A stretch of 64,000 nt of DNA from Cristatella mucedo (GCA_009760855.2 WPIO01000169.1:494001-558000), one strand, 5' to 3'. Shown: positions 1 through 11,431, numbered from the stretch's first letter. The notes: generated from the letters alone by a model not told the origin. Made by a program: numbers and translations.

Positions 1-394
1 GTTCTTTTTTGGTAGATAGCTTTCTGTAATTGCATCTCAGAAACGAGTATTAAGGAACTGCGAAGAATAAATTTCAGTCAGGATATTGTTGATATAACTT
101 GCAGCCTTTTAGGTCAAGATTCAAATTTAATGCATTGTACACTTTCTCACTGGTTTAGCCCTAACAGTCATTTAGTTTCGACGGCAGGGGGCAGACGAAT
201 TCCACTGTGTGAGCATCGACTTGTGATTACATCAGCGTAGTTACAGGATACGGTATCCGGGATGACCGTAGGGCCTACAGTGATGCTATACGGCGAAAGC
301 TCGAAATTCACAAACTTATACTGAATACAGGAATATAATAGTTACCGCATTTACATGCTTAGTAGAGCTTCTTTCTCGCAGCGATCTCTATCGT

Positions 395-560
395 CGTTTT
401 TGCAGTAAGATTTAATAATCTGAAAGACTTGTTTATCAAGCATGATATTACTCACCATTCTATCGCGTTGGCATTTGCAGTACCTGTAAAGCTCATGGAA
501 AGAGATTGAGTTCTCTGAGGGCGCATTATGAAGTGCATTGTTATTATTTTTATTATTCAA
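395..560 (+). mobile_element. LINE-A 3' end fragment inside Repeat-R1
   Basis: The piece has the LINE-A terminal signature, AAAGAGATTGAGTTCTCTGAGGGCGC, followed by AAGTGCATTG and (TTATT)n. It is only about 160 bp long. The same fragment is present in Repeat-R2 at 9627-9790 on the other strand, but the matching place in Repeat-R3 is missing. Confidence 0.75.
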
Positions 561-2134
561 GATTGTGGAATTCAGTGCAGATTTTTAGCTGTTTTGCCCT
601 TGTCATACCTTCCACTGCTGGCTGAGAGATTGGGCCTTAAGTTTGAAAAATCTGTAATCTAGATTGAAAACAGCTAGACGAGTTATAATTGTCTTATAAT
701 TTTTGAAAATAACCCATTAGTGTAACCGTACTTTAAATGATAAAATTCAGCCCTAGCACATATCAGGCTTGTGCTACAAACATTTCGCCTCACAGATGTT
801 CACCATTCTGAACTTAGCCTCTCTAGCTATGGAAAAGAAATATGAAAGAATCCTCATTCAGGAGTACTTAGAAGGTATATAGTTAAATTCATGCCACTGT
901 ATTAGCAATATCGTTAGAAAATTCTGCTGATCCAAGCCTGACGCAAATTGGGCTGAGCTGGCATAACACTAACTCAGTATTACTTCCGATAGCGAGCGGC
1001 TTGTGTGGAAGTCACTATATAGACACAGACTTATTTAAATATCAAATAAAGTGATTCGTCATGCGTCATAAAGTAACTGATCACTGTTAAGATCATTAGA
1101 CGGAAGCTTTCAACTATTCTTCGACTCTCCAAAGGAAATGAGCTCTACGGGTATTATAGTCGCACTAATGGAGCAAAAGGCATTTGAGCTTAGGTTATTT
1201 GAGCTTGGGCTTAACCGCTTCCCGTCTGAGCTGTTTTCGGTTATAAATGTGAGTGGAATAGTAAGGTTACTATGCAATAGTGTAAGCAGCGTTGTAGGCG
1301 CACTCTGCACAGTCTACTTTATAGCGTCACTGTACTTTCTAGTGAGTGCTCTTACTGGCGATAGCGCTTTGAGTTTTTTCGGACCTTGCTTGCGTTTTAT
1401 CACACATAGTTTTATCCAAACTTGTAAGTACGTGCAACAACAATACATGCGTGTACACTGACAGAAACAGGAATACGGCTTGGTTGAAGGGCACGGACAA
1501 CTCAATCTGACAATGGCTCGCCTTCGACGTAAATCGCAAGGAACTGAGTATTTTTCAGCCCAACGCAAAGTTGTTGTGGAGTATCTTACCAAAGTGAAAC
1601 TTTGGCAAAGGCCATGCCAAAAGCGCTGAAAAGTAACTGAAGCTATTTAATCAGCTGAAAGTTACTTGGATTGTTTTAATTTGAAATTTAACAACGTATT
1701 TTGGATGCTCAACACGTAGTTTTCCATGAGTGGTAGTAACTTGACCAGCATCGTAGTGAGTACTCGTTTTAAGCGTATGAACATCCTAGAGAGCACGTGC
1801 TTTTTCGGGAATCCTAGAGCGGCGGGTGGTAGTCTTTGCACTGCATGAAAGGTCTTTAGGACACCTGCTGCTAATTTGGGACCTTACTCGTTGCTTGACT
1901 GATTATTCAAGCGAGTAGAATCAAATCACAAGCACAGGAACGAATGCCAGATTTCGCAGATACTTTTTAACTCTTTAACTGGAAAAGCTGTGTCCATGGA
2001 GGTGCACGAGCTAATTCTTAGAGCTATGCTATTGCAAAACCTATAAATATTATGTTCAAAATTTTTTTCAATTCTGTGATCCTTTACCTATTTAATTATA
2101 AATAATTAAGAATTTAATTATTAATATAAAGCCG

Positions 2135-2215
2135 TAGTTATTACCCGATGTCATTTGCTCGAAGCTCGTGGCATACGTGAAGCACGTGGACTGAGACAAA
2201 GTTCTTGCAAATGAC
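2135..2215 (+). mobile_element. SINE-2 remnant at end of Repeat-R1
   Basis: A segment reading GCTCGAAGCTCGTGGCATACGTGAAGC matches the B box and body of SINE-2 (GGCTCGAGCCCCGAGGCATATGTGAAGCGC). It is too decayed to show a tail. The same remnant occurs in Repeat-R2 (about 7850-7925) and Repeat-R3 (about 49940-50010). Confidence 0.4.
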
Positions 2216-2245
2216 GGTCTACTCGCCTGTTGAGGGCGGAGTAAC

Positions 2246-2479
2246 AGTTTGTTATACAAACTTTGCCAGAAAACACCTGGCTAACTGTGTATTCTGTTCA
2301 CAAAAACTCGTATTCTTAATCTCGACGTACTACTCTTGGTGTGTAAAGTTCTTACACAATTTGTTTATTTACCATGTTTCAGTATCTATTGCGAAAACGC
2401 AGGAATTAATTTATACATCGCTTGCCTTTCAGTATCCACCACTGCTTGCCCACCCGTGTTTTCGACTCTGACTGTTTTT
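2246..2479 (+). repeat. Segment shared by Repeat-R1 and R3 only
   Basis: From the end of the R1/R2 match to LINE-B1 this sequence aligns to about 50040-50284 (landmarks AAAACACCTGGCT, TACTACTCTTGGTGTG, CACCCGTGTTTTCGACTCTGA). Repeat-R2 does not have it. No coding potential is recognised. Confidence 0.6.
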
Positions 2480-2909
2480 TTTTATCCCCGTCTGTCACTT
2501 CACAAAGCCAAAGTGACAATGTAGGTGCTATGCAGTAAAGTTCTTTTTTTATAGTCCATTCGTTGCCTAAGTGACTTTCGGTACGCATTCGGTAGCCTAC
2601 CGACGTCATCTCAAGCAACAAAAGGAAATTGGTAAGCATAGCAGAGTCAGGAGAGCAGTTGAGGTAGTGACTAGCATAAAAGTATCACCTCCGACCGCTC
2701 ATAATGACGTGCCATATTCAACAGCTGGAGAGTAGTTGTTACGCTTAGAGTTAGTTGGACAGAGTTTGTTGGAAAGCCAAACGGGAATTCCAATAATCAA
2801 GCCCTGACAGAACTAGGGAGCTAGTTAAATTGTTCTCAAGGCACAATGGAAGACAGCTCCTAATCTTAGATAGTGATCGGATGTGATGGCTGACTGTGGA
2901 AGCAGTCTC
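2480..2909 (-). mobile_element. LINE-B fragment B1, internally deleted
   Basis: Read on the minus strand this gives the LINE-B motifs TVSHHIRSLSKIRSCLP and then, after a jump of roughly 400 bp, the terminal region with CATAGCAGAGTCAGGAGAGCAGTTGAGG (plus-strand form) and the TACGCATTCGGTAGCC 3' UTR block. The same deletion is seen in B5 (50285-50765), so both were copied together as part of Repeat-R. Its 5' side stops abruptly at the hAT remnant. Confidence 0.65.
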
Positions 2910-2979
2910 ATCTACCAAGAGCAGCTATGTGCAAAAGTCTTGAGCATGCAACATGTAATGGACGATATTGTTTCAGCAG

Positions 2980-4321
2980 CCCAGTCTCCCTTCTACCATA
3001 CCTATCAAAGACACTGGAACGGGTCGTGGCAGACCAGCTGAACTCGTATATCGAAACCTCACACCTTGCTAGTAAGTTCCAGTCTGGCTTTAGAGCTAAT
3101 CACTCCATAGAGTCAGCATTGCTTCGGGTATACAACGACCGACTTAGGAATGCAGACATGGGTAGAGTGTCTCTTCTTGTTTTGCTCGATCTTTCGGCAG
3201 CTTTTGATACCATCGATCACAAAGTACTTCTAGAGCGCCTCTCATCTCGCCTGGGCATCACTGGCACTGCTCTGCAGTGGTTCAGGTCCTATCTCAGTGG
3301 GAGACTCCAGAGCGTTGACGTGAATGGACAAAGATCATCTGAAGTACCTCTAAAATATGGAGTACCTCAGGGCTCTGTGCTAGGTCTGGTCCTTTTCACC
3401 GTTTATACTCTCCCTCTCGCTGATGTGATTGCCAAGCACAATCTAGGCTTTCACTTCTATGCGGATGACACTCAGTTGTACCTTTGCTTTGATCCCTCCC
3501 AGCCTTCGAGCACCTCAAATTCTCTCAACTCACTTGCTGCATGCACTGATGACATCCGATCATGGATGGCAGCACATTTTCTAAAACTAAACAATGATAA
3601 AACTAACTTACTAGTTATGGGCAAACCTAGTGTTATTCAGAAATAGGAAACGCTGACTTTCAAAATTGGCTCTGCCAGCATATCTCCAGTTGCATCAGCT
3701 CGAAATCTAGGTGTCATATTCCAAAGCGACCTCTCGTTAGACGACCACATCAGCTCCACAGTCAAATCAGCCTATTTTCAGCTTCATAACATTGCTAAAA
3801 TTAGGGCTTGTTTAGATAAGGACACCACGTCCAAGTTGGTCCATGCATTCGTGACATCTCGTCTCAACTTCTGCAACTCACTGCTTACTGGCCTATCAGC
3901 ATGTGCGATCAGGCGATTGCAGCTGGTGCAAAACTCTGCAGCTAGGCTTGTCTGTCGTGAGCGTCGCAGTTGCCACATTACTCCACTTCTCGCCGACCTG
4001 CACTGTTTACCAGTCAAGCAACGGATTGACTTCAAGGTTTTGTCGCTCACTTTTAGGTCCCTTCATTCTTTGGCTCCAGCCTATCTTTCAGATATACTAC
4101 CCCATCAGGCAAAGCATCGTACCACTCGCTTTTCGGAATCCAACAGTCTAGAAATACCTCGTACAAACCTTAAATCCTTTGGAGACCGTGCATTTAGCTC
4201 GTATGCTCCCACAGCCTGGAACTCCCTCCCGACCTGCATCAGAACATCCCCTGACCTGACCACATTTAAAAGAAACTTAAAAACATACCTATTTAGGACA
4301 GCATTTAGTGGGTCCTTGTGA
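2980..4321 (+). pseudogene. LINE-A ORF2, reverse transcriptase and C-terminal domain, one nonsense codon
   Basis: Reverse transcriptase of a non-LTR retrotransposon; copies element RNA into DNA at a nicked target. In order: ASKFQSGFRANHSIESALLRV, motif LLDLSAAFDTIDH (catalytic Asp), [20 protein letters not shown] (catalytic YADD intact), FLKLNNDKTNLLVMG, and the C-terminal HITPLLADLHCLPVKQRIDF ... WNSLPTC block. The frame is open across the whole retained length except TAG at 3644-3646, where sister copies have TTG (Leu). The endonuclease and N-terminal RT are missing through 5' truncation. It is the youngest-looking copy in the window. Confidence 0.88.
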
Positions 4322-4557
4322 TTCGTCCTCGATGTGCTTATGCGTGCTGACACTGTTCATGCTGCCACTAACCACATTTGCATGCTGACCCAGTGCATGT
4401 CACCCCCTAACCATGTTATTCATTTTGTTTGTTTTTCAAGCATGATTTTACTTACTATTCCATTGCGTATCACTTTGCAGCAAATGTAAAGCGCCTAGAA
4501 AGAGATTAAGTTCTCTGAGGGCGCTTTATCAAGTGCAATATTATTATTATTATTATT
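2980..4557 (+). mobile_element. LINE-A copy A1, 5'-truncated, best preserved
   Basis: A 1.58-kb 3' portion of a CR1/L2-group LINE: RT from the LPYLSKTLERVVADQLN block through the end of ORF2, then a 235-bp 3' UTR ending in GAGGGCGCTTTATCAAGTGCAAT and (ATT)n. AGCAG at 2975-2979 and 4558-4562 flanks it as the target duplication. 5' truncation is usual for LINE insertion by target-primed reverse transcription. Confidence 0.9.
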
Positions 4558-5826
4558 AGCAGTCAATGTGATAAGGTCTCGTGCCCTAAACCACAGACAA
4601 TGTCAGGCTTTCCTTGAAAAGTTGGGATCAGATCATTGTGATGTTATTTATTTCTGCCGAGTCCGTTGGCTCAGTAGGGCAAACATGCTTGCAACGCTTT
4701 GGTCACTTCGGGACGCAATAAAAAACATTTATGACAGAAAAATGAAAAGATCTTGGCTGCCTTGATGACCAGCACTGGTTGAATGACTTGGCTTTTTTGG
4801 TGGACATGACCAAACATCTTGCAGATCTTAATGTCAAACTGCAAGGTAAGGATCAACTGGTCCATAAAATGTATGAGTGTGTTGTTGCGTTTGTGCAAAA
4901 GCTGAAACTTTTCCGGAAACACTTAGATCAGAAGAAACTGTTACATTTCACAGCACTAGCAAAAAGATTGCCTGAAACGCTGGCTCACATGAAGTACTCC
5001 ACTCTTGTTAGCAAAGTTGTTGATGAATTCGAAGAGAGGTTTCAGGATTTCCAACAACATGCGGATGACATGAACATGATTAGTAATCCATTTAATATCG
5101 ATTCCTATGATGCACCTGATGAATTTCAACTAGAAATAATCGACATTCATAATGTATGCAATTTAAAAACTGCTTACGATCAGCATGACCTTGTTACCTT
5201 GTATAAGCAGTATGTTTCATCAGAGTCTTTTCCTAACCTAGCCAAACATGCTCGCATGTATATTGCACTTTTTGACAGCAAATATTGCTGTGAACTGCTT
5301 TTTTTCAGACTGAAAAATGTGAAAAGAAAGACTCGATCCGTTCTCACAGATGAACAGTTATCAGGAATCCTTAGAATTGCAACATCCACCGTTGCAGCAG
5401 CTGTCGACTTTTTATGCGAACAGAAACTATGCCAAACATCTCATTGATGCCTGCAGTGCAGAAGACATCGAATACCTGGGGCATTTAATTAATCCGAAGA
5501 CATTATTATTATGTGAGTTCATGTCATGTAATTTTTTGTAAATTTTACAACTTTCTATCTTTATGTTATAAGAAGGAAAATCAAAAAGGAAAAGATTGAC
5601 CATGATATCTATCGAAGTATTTTCCAGGACACATGATTCAATTTGTATTATGTATTATTTTTCAATATAATTATGTTAAAAAATACTATTGTATCGTGGT
5701 TCATTTATTGGGTATAATAGTAATAGTCATACTAAATTACGATCTTATTTTGTGATGTGGTCAACTACGCCAATTTACACGTGGCCCCGGACCTTTTAAC
5801 TTTTTTGAAATGTGGCAGCCACAACG

Positions 5827-5847
5827 CAAAAAGGTTGTACAACCCTG
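5827..5847 (+). repeat. hAT 3' terminal inverted repeat
   Basis: CAAAAAGGTTGTACAACCCTG reads, on the minus strand, as CAGGGTTGTACAACCTTTTTG, the usual CAGGG...CCTTTTTG form of Charlie-type hAT ends. It lies 380 bp after the transposase stop. The partner repeat is not in the window, so an 8-bp target duplication cannot be tested; the next eight bases are CATTACAA. Confidence 0.65.
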
Positions 5848-7079
5848 CATTACAACGTGTAACAGCAGCCCAATGACGACACATACTAATAGAGACTTTA
5901 TTTATTTCAAAAAAAAAACAAAATAAATTTGCCTAGATGCACAGTCGTTATTTAAGAGGAAAGAAAGAAGCATAAGATAATGCAAACTGAATTGTCGAAT
6001 ATTTAAAAGAAGAGAGTTAAATATTCCTTCTCAAGCACAAGTAGAGGCATGCAAAAGTACACAAACATACAGAAATACACTCACATGCACACACTCAAGC
6101 TCATACACTAATGTGAAAATGCTCAATTAAAGCTAAGTAAAGATATTACCATTCATAGCAACTCACAGTAAAATAATATAGCAACAGAGCAGTCCGCACC
6201 AACTCCGGCTGCTTTGTGGTTTATATAGTTCCGAAAATGCTAGTGTTGAAACCGGATCTAGCCACATGACTCATTGGCTAGTCGAGTTTTTGGACCGCCG
6301 CGATGCTCCCGAATTGGCAGCACGTTTGATCTTGCATCATTTTCTAGACTTTAAGGCGTCTGATAGTTTCAATCAACATTACTTGCCTTCTAAGGAACGC
6401 AGACGTAGAGAGAGTTGCTCGAGGAAGTATTAACGTAAAATCTCCCCTATACAATGCCTCATTTATAAAGCTGCAGAAAGGCCTAACAGCTTTCACGGAA
6501 TTATAATGTCTGCTATAATAGATGGGTTGTAGCAGCGTTAATCACACTTAGAATGGGTACCCTATGCCGTGAGCATGGCAAACTATGGCTATCGAGCGTT
6601 TTTACAATCAACGGTTCCAAATTAAATTTGAAAACTTCCATTTAACTTTCAGCTAAATAGAAAAAACTCAACTTTACTGTTTTCTGCAAGGCACGGCAAT
6701 CGGACACCTGAATTTATCAGAAGCGCCAGAACTCGAGCTAATTCGACTTTAAATTAAAATTGAGAAGTCCTCTAAAACAGCGAAAATAGTTAAATACAGG
6801 TTTGCTATTTTTTTTTATCTAAATACAACTTTACTATGCGCTATGGTTTACTTCATTGATTCTGTGCTAATACAGCAACGGCATCAACATAAACGTTAAC
6901 AAAATGTTTACCTTGACAATTATACTGTCTCTTATAATGGTTCCTGGAACAGTTATTTTGTTTTAATTCTAAAAGTAGAAGAAATGTATTGCAGTTGTGC
7001 TTACCATTTAATTGCAAACATTTCTTAGGGAATCGGGCTTGTTAACCGATTAATGAGACGCAGGAGTGATTGTAATCGG
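5848..7079. other. No recognised gene
   Basis: Unique-looking, AT-rich sequence with an A-rich run at 5910-5922 and many stops in all frames. I see no repeat family, RNA gene or coding segment. Confidence 0.5.
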
Positions 7080-7315
7080 TGAGGCAAATATGTAGCTATA
7101 AAAAGTGAGTGACACAACCTTAAAGTCGAAGCCCAGCTTGATCGGGAGCCAGTGCATGTCGACGACAAGTGCTGTGATGAAACAATGGCTAAGCTGATGG
7201 CAGAGAGCGTTGCTGCAGAGTGTTGCACCAACTAAAAGCACCTGATTGCACACACGAGGAGTTAAGAAAGCCGTGTTTTACAGAAGTTGAAACGGGATGT
7301 AATGAATTCATGGAC
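7080..7315 (-). mobile_element. LINE-A fragment A2, degenerate
   Basis: The minus strand gives VVDMHWLPIKLGFDFKVVSLT, clearly the LINE-A block HITPLLADLHWLPVKQRIDFKVLSLTF, and upstream of it the match to CNSLLTGLPACAIRRLQLVQ. It carries several frameshifts and has no 3' tail. Confidence 0.65.
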
Positions 7316-7814
7316 CTATCTTTGGCCTTCACCCCACAGCCAATTTCCGACGCTGGCAGCAGAAGGAAAGCTTTCGAATATTATTGGGGTTCTCTCAATC
7401 TTTTGCTTTTACGTCCACAAAATCGTTCTCTGTTAGTGACTATGCTTGCACCTTGCTTCTGATGAAGAGTTTAACATGTGACCATGAGTTTATGCTTTGC
7501 CTGGCAATTGGCTATGCCACTTAGAAATTTTTACAGTGACGATAATGTTGCCTGCTTTATACCTCCAGTCGCAAAATAGCCCTAGAGGCATATTTTCTGT
7601 ATATAGTTGGTCAAATTTTAATTAAAATAATGAAAAATCTTGGTAGTTTTACTCCTGGTTACGATTCTTCTTTGTGATGCTAATGATACTTCAGCATCGA
7701 AATGTATAATGAACTGTTCTGGTTGTAGCTTAGCTATCGGAACCACTCCAACACCAGGTGAAGAATCGCACAACATGCTATTCAGACTACAATCGTGTAG
7801 CCGTACCTCTTACT
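7316..7814. other. No recognised gene
   Basis: Short open frames only. The 87-codon plus-strand frame at 7640-7903 runs into Repeat-R2 and shows no family motif. Nothing else seen. Confidence 0.4.
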
Positions 7815-8871
7815 TCGCCCTCAACGGACAAATCGACCGTCATTTACAACAACATTGTCACTGTCCATGTGCTTCACGTATGCCACGAGGTTCAAGCCCA
7901 TGATTTCGGTTATTATTTACGGCTTTATATTAATGATTAAATAATGAATGAACACTAATTTAAAAGAAAGTGATTAATAAATTGAAAATTATTTAAAAAA
8001 TATATCAATGGGTTTTGAATTTATTGTAGCTGCAAGATTTTGCACGTGCATTTCCATGAAAACCGATTTTCCAGTTAAAGAATTAAAAAGTATCACCGAA
8101 ACCTGGCGTTTGTTCCTCTGCTTAGGATTTGATTCTACTCTCCCTAGAAGTCCGTAAAGTAACGATTAAGTTCTCAAATTAGCTGCAGGTGTCCTAAAGA
8201 CCTTTCGTGCAGTGCAAAGACTACTAACCGCAGCTCTAGGATTCCCGAAAAGGTATGTACTCTCTAGGATTTTCATTCGCTTAAAACGAGTACTCAGTAC
8301 GATGCTCGTCAAGTTGTTACCACTCATGGAGAACTACGTTTTTAGCATCCAAGTTCAATTGTTTGATATTAAATCAAAATAATCCCAGTAACGTTCACCT
8401 GATTAAATAGCTTCAATTACTTTTTCGGCGCTTTTGGCATGGCTTTTGCCAAAGCTTCAGTTTAGCAAGAATCCCCATAGCAACATTTGCATTGGTCTAC
8501 GAAACAATCAGTTCCTTGCTATTTACGTAGATGGCGAGCTATGGTCAAATTAAGTTTTCTGAGCCCCTTAACACTGCCGTCATTCCTGCTTCGGTTAGTG
8601 TACACCCACGTATCATTGTCGCAAGCATGTACAAGCAGGTCCGTGTGATAAAACACAAACCGCTATCACCAGTAAGAGCACTCACTAGAAAGTAAAGTGG
8701 CGCTATAAAATAGACGGTTCAGAGTGTGCCTACAAAGCTGGGTACTCTACTGCATAATAACCTTACTATTCCGCTTACATTATTAACCAAAAATAGCTCA
8801 GACGGGAAGCCGTTAAGCTCAAGCTCAAATAGCCCGAGTTCAAATGCCTTCTGTTGCATTAGTGCGACTAA

Positions 8872-9045
8872 AATACACGTATATATAAAATAAAACATAC
8901 AATTCGTTTGTATAGCGCCCCAAGAGAACGTAATGTCTATCCAGGCGCTTTACATATGCATCCGGGCTTGAGCCCACCACTTCAGCCAGACCTGTGTCGT
9001 GCACGAGCACCTTAAACGCTGGGCCAAACCAGCTCACAGCCGTAG
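8872..9045 (-). mobile_element. SINE-2 insertion in Repeat-R2
   Basis: Minus-strand SINE-2: CCAGCGTTTAAGGTGCTCG (A-box side), GGGCTCAAGCCC (B box), ATATGTAAAGCGCCT and a GGGGCGCTATACAAACGAATTG tail. Flanks continue the Repeat-R sequence (GCATTAGTGCGACTA and CGTAGAATAATTGAAAGC), and the matching place in R1 (about 1110-1170) has no SINE. Confidence 0.8.
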
Positions 9046-9626
9046 AATAATTGAAAGCTTCCATCTAATGATACTAAACAGTGATCAATTACTTGATGAC
9101 GCATTAAAAATCACTTTATTCGCTTTTAAACACGTATGTGTCTGCAGAGTGACTACCAAGCAAGCCGCTCGCTATTGGAAGTAATTCTGAGTTACTGTCA
9201 TTCCAGATCGGCCCAATTTGCATCAGTCTTGGGTCTGCAGAGCGTTCTAACGATATTGCCAATACAGTGGCATGAATTTACCTATGCAACTTTTTAAGTA
9301 CTCCTGAATAAAGATTTTATCAATTTAAATTTTTCCACAACTAGAAGGACTAAGCTCAAAATGGTTAACATCTGTGAAGCACGATGTTTGCAGCACAAGC
9401 CTGATATGTGCTCGATATTTTTGTTTCATTGAAAGTACGATTGAACTGGTGGTGTAATTTTCTAGAATTTTAAAACCTACAAGGCAGTTATGATTTGTCG
9501 AGCTGAGTTTAATGTGCTTGAAATATGTTTCAAACTAAATGCCCGATCTCTCAGCTAGCAGCGAAAGGTATTACACCGCCAAGGACAAAATAACTTAAAA
9601 TCTGTAATAAATTTCCAATTCTTTAA

Positions 9627-9790
9627 TAATAAAAAGAACCATGCACTTGATAATGCGCCCTGTGAGAACTTAATCGCTTTCCAGGTGCTTTACAATTGCT
9701 ACAAATGGAAACATGATTGAATGGTGATTAATATCATGCTTGATAAACAAGCCTTTCAGATGATTAGGTTTTACTGCAAAAAAGACGGTA
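9627..9790 (-). mobile_element. LINE-A 3' end fragment inside Repeat-R2
   Basis: The plus strand shows (TAATAA) then ATGCACTTGATAATGCGCCCTGTGAGAACTTAATC, the LINE-A end in reverse, and CATGCTTGATAAACAAGCC further in. It is the counterpart of 395-560. Confidence 0.7.
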
Positions 9791-11431
9791 GCAATTGCAG
9801 CCAGAAGGACTCTACTTAACATGTAAATGCGGTAAATCTTATATCCGTGTTTTTAGTGTAAGTTTGAGAGTTTCAAGCTTTAACCATTTGAGACTTTGTA
9901 GGCCTAAGATCATCAAGGACACATGGTCTTGTAACCACGTTGATATAGCCACTAGTCAATGCTCACACAGTGGAGTCATTCTGCCCCCTGCCGCCAAAAC
10001 TAAATGACTGTTAGGCTGAACCAGCGAATAAGAGTATAATGCCTTAAATTTGAATCCTTACCTGTGAGGCTGCAATATATATCACCATGATTCCAACTGA
10101 GAATTATTCTTCGCAGTTCCTTAGTAGGTGATGCAGAGATGCAGTAAGAGAGAGTTATTATTGAAAGACACACCGATGTCATCAGTTTAGCAGGAAGAGT
10201 TTCTTCGGCAGTCGGCTGTGGATATAAGCTCTATGCCAAGTAGCAATCGTTAGATTTCCTACAAGCTGTTACAAATTTAAAAGCTTATGCCTATTTGTTA
10301 TGGATTATGTCTTGACATGTCACGATAGTAGTGATGTTACAATATAATCGCTTCTCATGTCTTTTCGCTTGCTAATTCCGTGGGAATTGCAAGGCTTGGT
10401 GCTGATGCTTAAGTATAAGCTGCTAGAAATTTAATGAGGTCATTTTCAGATTTCAACTCAAATCTACGGTTTTTTTACATTACGAATAATTTTTTCCTGG
10501 CCTAGACTATAAGCGAGGTCAAGCAGCACACGACGCTTGTGACATTTAGATTGAGTAATTCAATGCGATAAATATTGCTTACTACTAACTGCTGTTATCT
10601 CAAGCATGTCTGACTGCATCTGAATATAATCGTAAATACCAAGCCGGATACGTAGTTTACCACGTAAAAGTGATCACAACATACATTGGCTCGAATACTG
10701 ATTGCCTGATAGCTGCTGGTGATGCTAACTCCTTGTAACTTTGCGATCGTGAAATATCATTTCCTGAGCTCTAGAAAGTTATTGAGCTGAGTTCAACCCA
10801 AAAATAAAAAATCCTGATACAACAAATATTGGTTTAAGCTAAAGTGACACCAAAAAGCGTTCTCATGGGTAATCACTTCGAAGTCTTTGCTGGCATTTTT
10901 GCACAAATCATTCGCACATACCCATATCTCAGAGGAAAGCATAGATCCTTCGATTTCAGAAGTTGCTCGTTGTCTGCAATAGCTGGATAAATCTACAATG
11001 AATATCCGACCTACCGAGTGATGGTCCAAGAATGATGTTTAGACTTTTAGGATATGGAAAACTGAGCTCCTTAAAATTAGGAAAGTCTTGAACAGATGAT
11101 GGCTTTTATAAAATATCTGGAAAGAGATCCAGTGATTTATGTAGAGCGATCGAACGCCCGCATGTAAATCAGTGCGTTTTGAAATCGGGAGACCGATACA
11201 GGGCTCTAAATGTATGGACATAGGAAGCCAGAGATTATAATACAGCAGGCAACCCCTTTGTTACAAGCATTCACCTGGTAAAAAACAGCCTAAGAGCCTC
11301 ACAGTTTGAGTTAAATATGGTAGAAGGTCGCGAAGGTTTCAGCAACTTTGTTTTAAAAAAGCAATTGCCGACGTAGATATTGACGGATCAGTGACGACTA
11401 AGGTCAACTAAATTTGGATATAAACATAGGG

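Larger units (their letters stand above)
1..2245 (+). repeat. Repeat-R copy 1 (cut by window edge)
   Basis: This is the right-hand two thirds of a >3 kb non-coding repeat. It aligns as reverse complement to 7815-10200 and in the same orientation to 49500-50040. Shared landmarks are GGTAGATAGC at the start, the CTTTAGGACACCTGC block near 1850, and the CGTGGCATACGTGAAGCACGTGGA block near 2165. It already contains a LINE-A tail and a SINE-2 remnant, so it is a composite unit, closer to a segmental duplication than to one clean transposon. The 107-codon open frame at 1138-1461 is broken in copy 2 and is not treated as a gene. Confidence 0.75.
2910..5447 (+). pseudogene. hAT transposase, C-terminal half (GTF2IRD2/ZMYM/FAM200-like), disrupted
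   Basis: hAT transposases cut and paste DNA through an RNase H-like domain with a C-terminal dimerisation region. The retained part begins near IYQEQLCAKVLSMQHVMDD (2913-2973), resumes after LINE-A1 at 4563 with RSRALNHRQCQAFLEKLG and RVRWLSRANML, shifts frame near 4750, and continues from about 4766 to the stop at 5447. Seen there are NDLAFLVDMTKHLADLN and LNVKLQGKDQLV, the block conserved in vertebrate GTF2IRD2-type domesticated copies. The hATC tail follows (FPNLAKHARMYIALFDSKYCCE, LTDEQLSGILRIATS, QTSH end). Removing the LINE and one AGCAG copy keeps the frame, so the LINE hit a gene already or still in frame there. The catalytic N-terminal part is absent. Family assignment is confident; whether it was ever domesticated cannot be judged. 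Confidence 0.8.
2910..5847 (+). mobile_element. hAT (Charlie-like) DNA transposon remnant, split by LINE-A1
   Basis: The 3' part of a hAT element: transposase C-terminal half, a 400-bp 3' flank rich in the CGTGGCCCCGG...AATGTGGCAGCC pattern typical of Charlie-type ends, and a terminal repeat CAAAAAGGTTGTACAACCCTG at 5827-5847. Its 5' half and 5' inverted repeat are missing; the left end abuts LINE-B1 at 2909/2910. LINE-A1 (2980-4557) is inserted inside it with a 5-bp AGCAG duplication. Non-autonomous and dead, since the frame is broken and the left end is gone. Confidence 0.75.
7815..11255 (-). repeat. Repeat-R copy 2, inverted, longest copy
   Basis: Reverse complement of Repeat-R1 over 7815-10200, and of the left part of Repeat-R3 (48265-48960) over 10500-11255. 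It therefore supplies the part of the unit that the window edge removes from R1. R1 and R2 form a long inverted pair with a 5.6-kb spacer. It carries a SINE-2 (8872-9045) that R1 lacks and lacks the SINE-2 that R3 carries at 49013. Confidence 0.75.

Noticed and set aside
1138-1461. A 107-codon plus-strand frame in Repeat-R1
   Set aside because: The aligned frame in Repeat-R2 has a stop and about ten amino-acid changes with no excess of silent changes, so it is not under coding constraint.
2910-5447. A functional domesticated hAT-derived host gene
   Set aside because: The 5' half is missing, a frameshift lies near 4750, and a LINE sits inside the reading frame.
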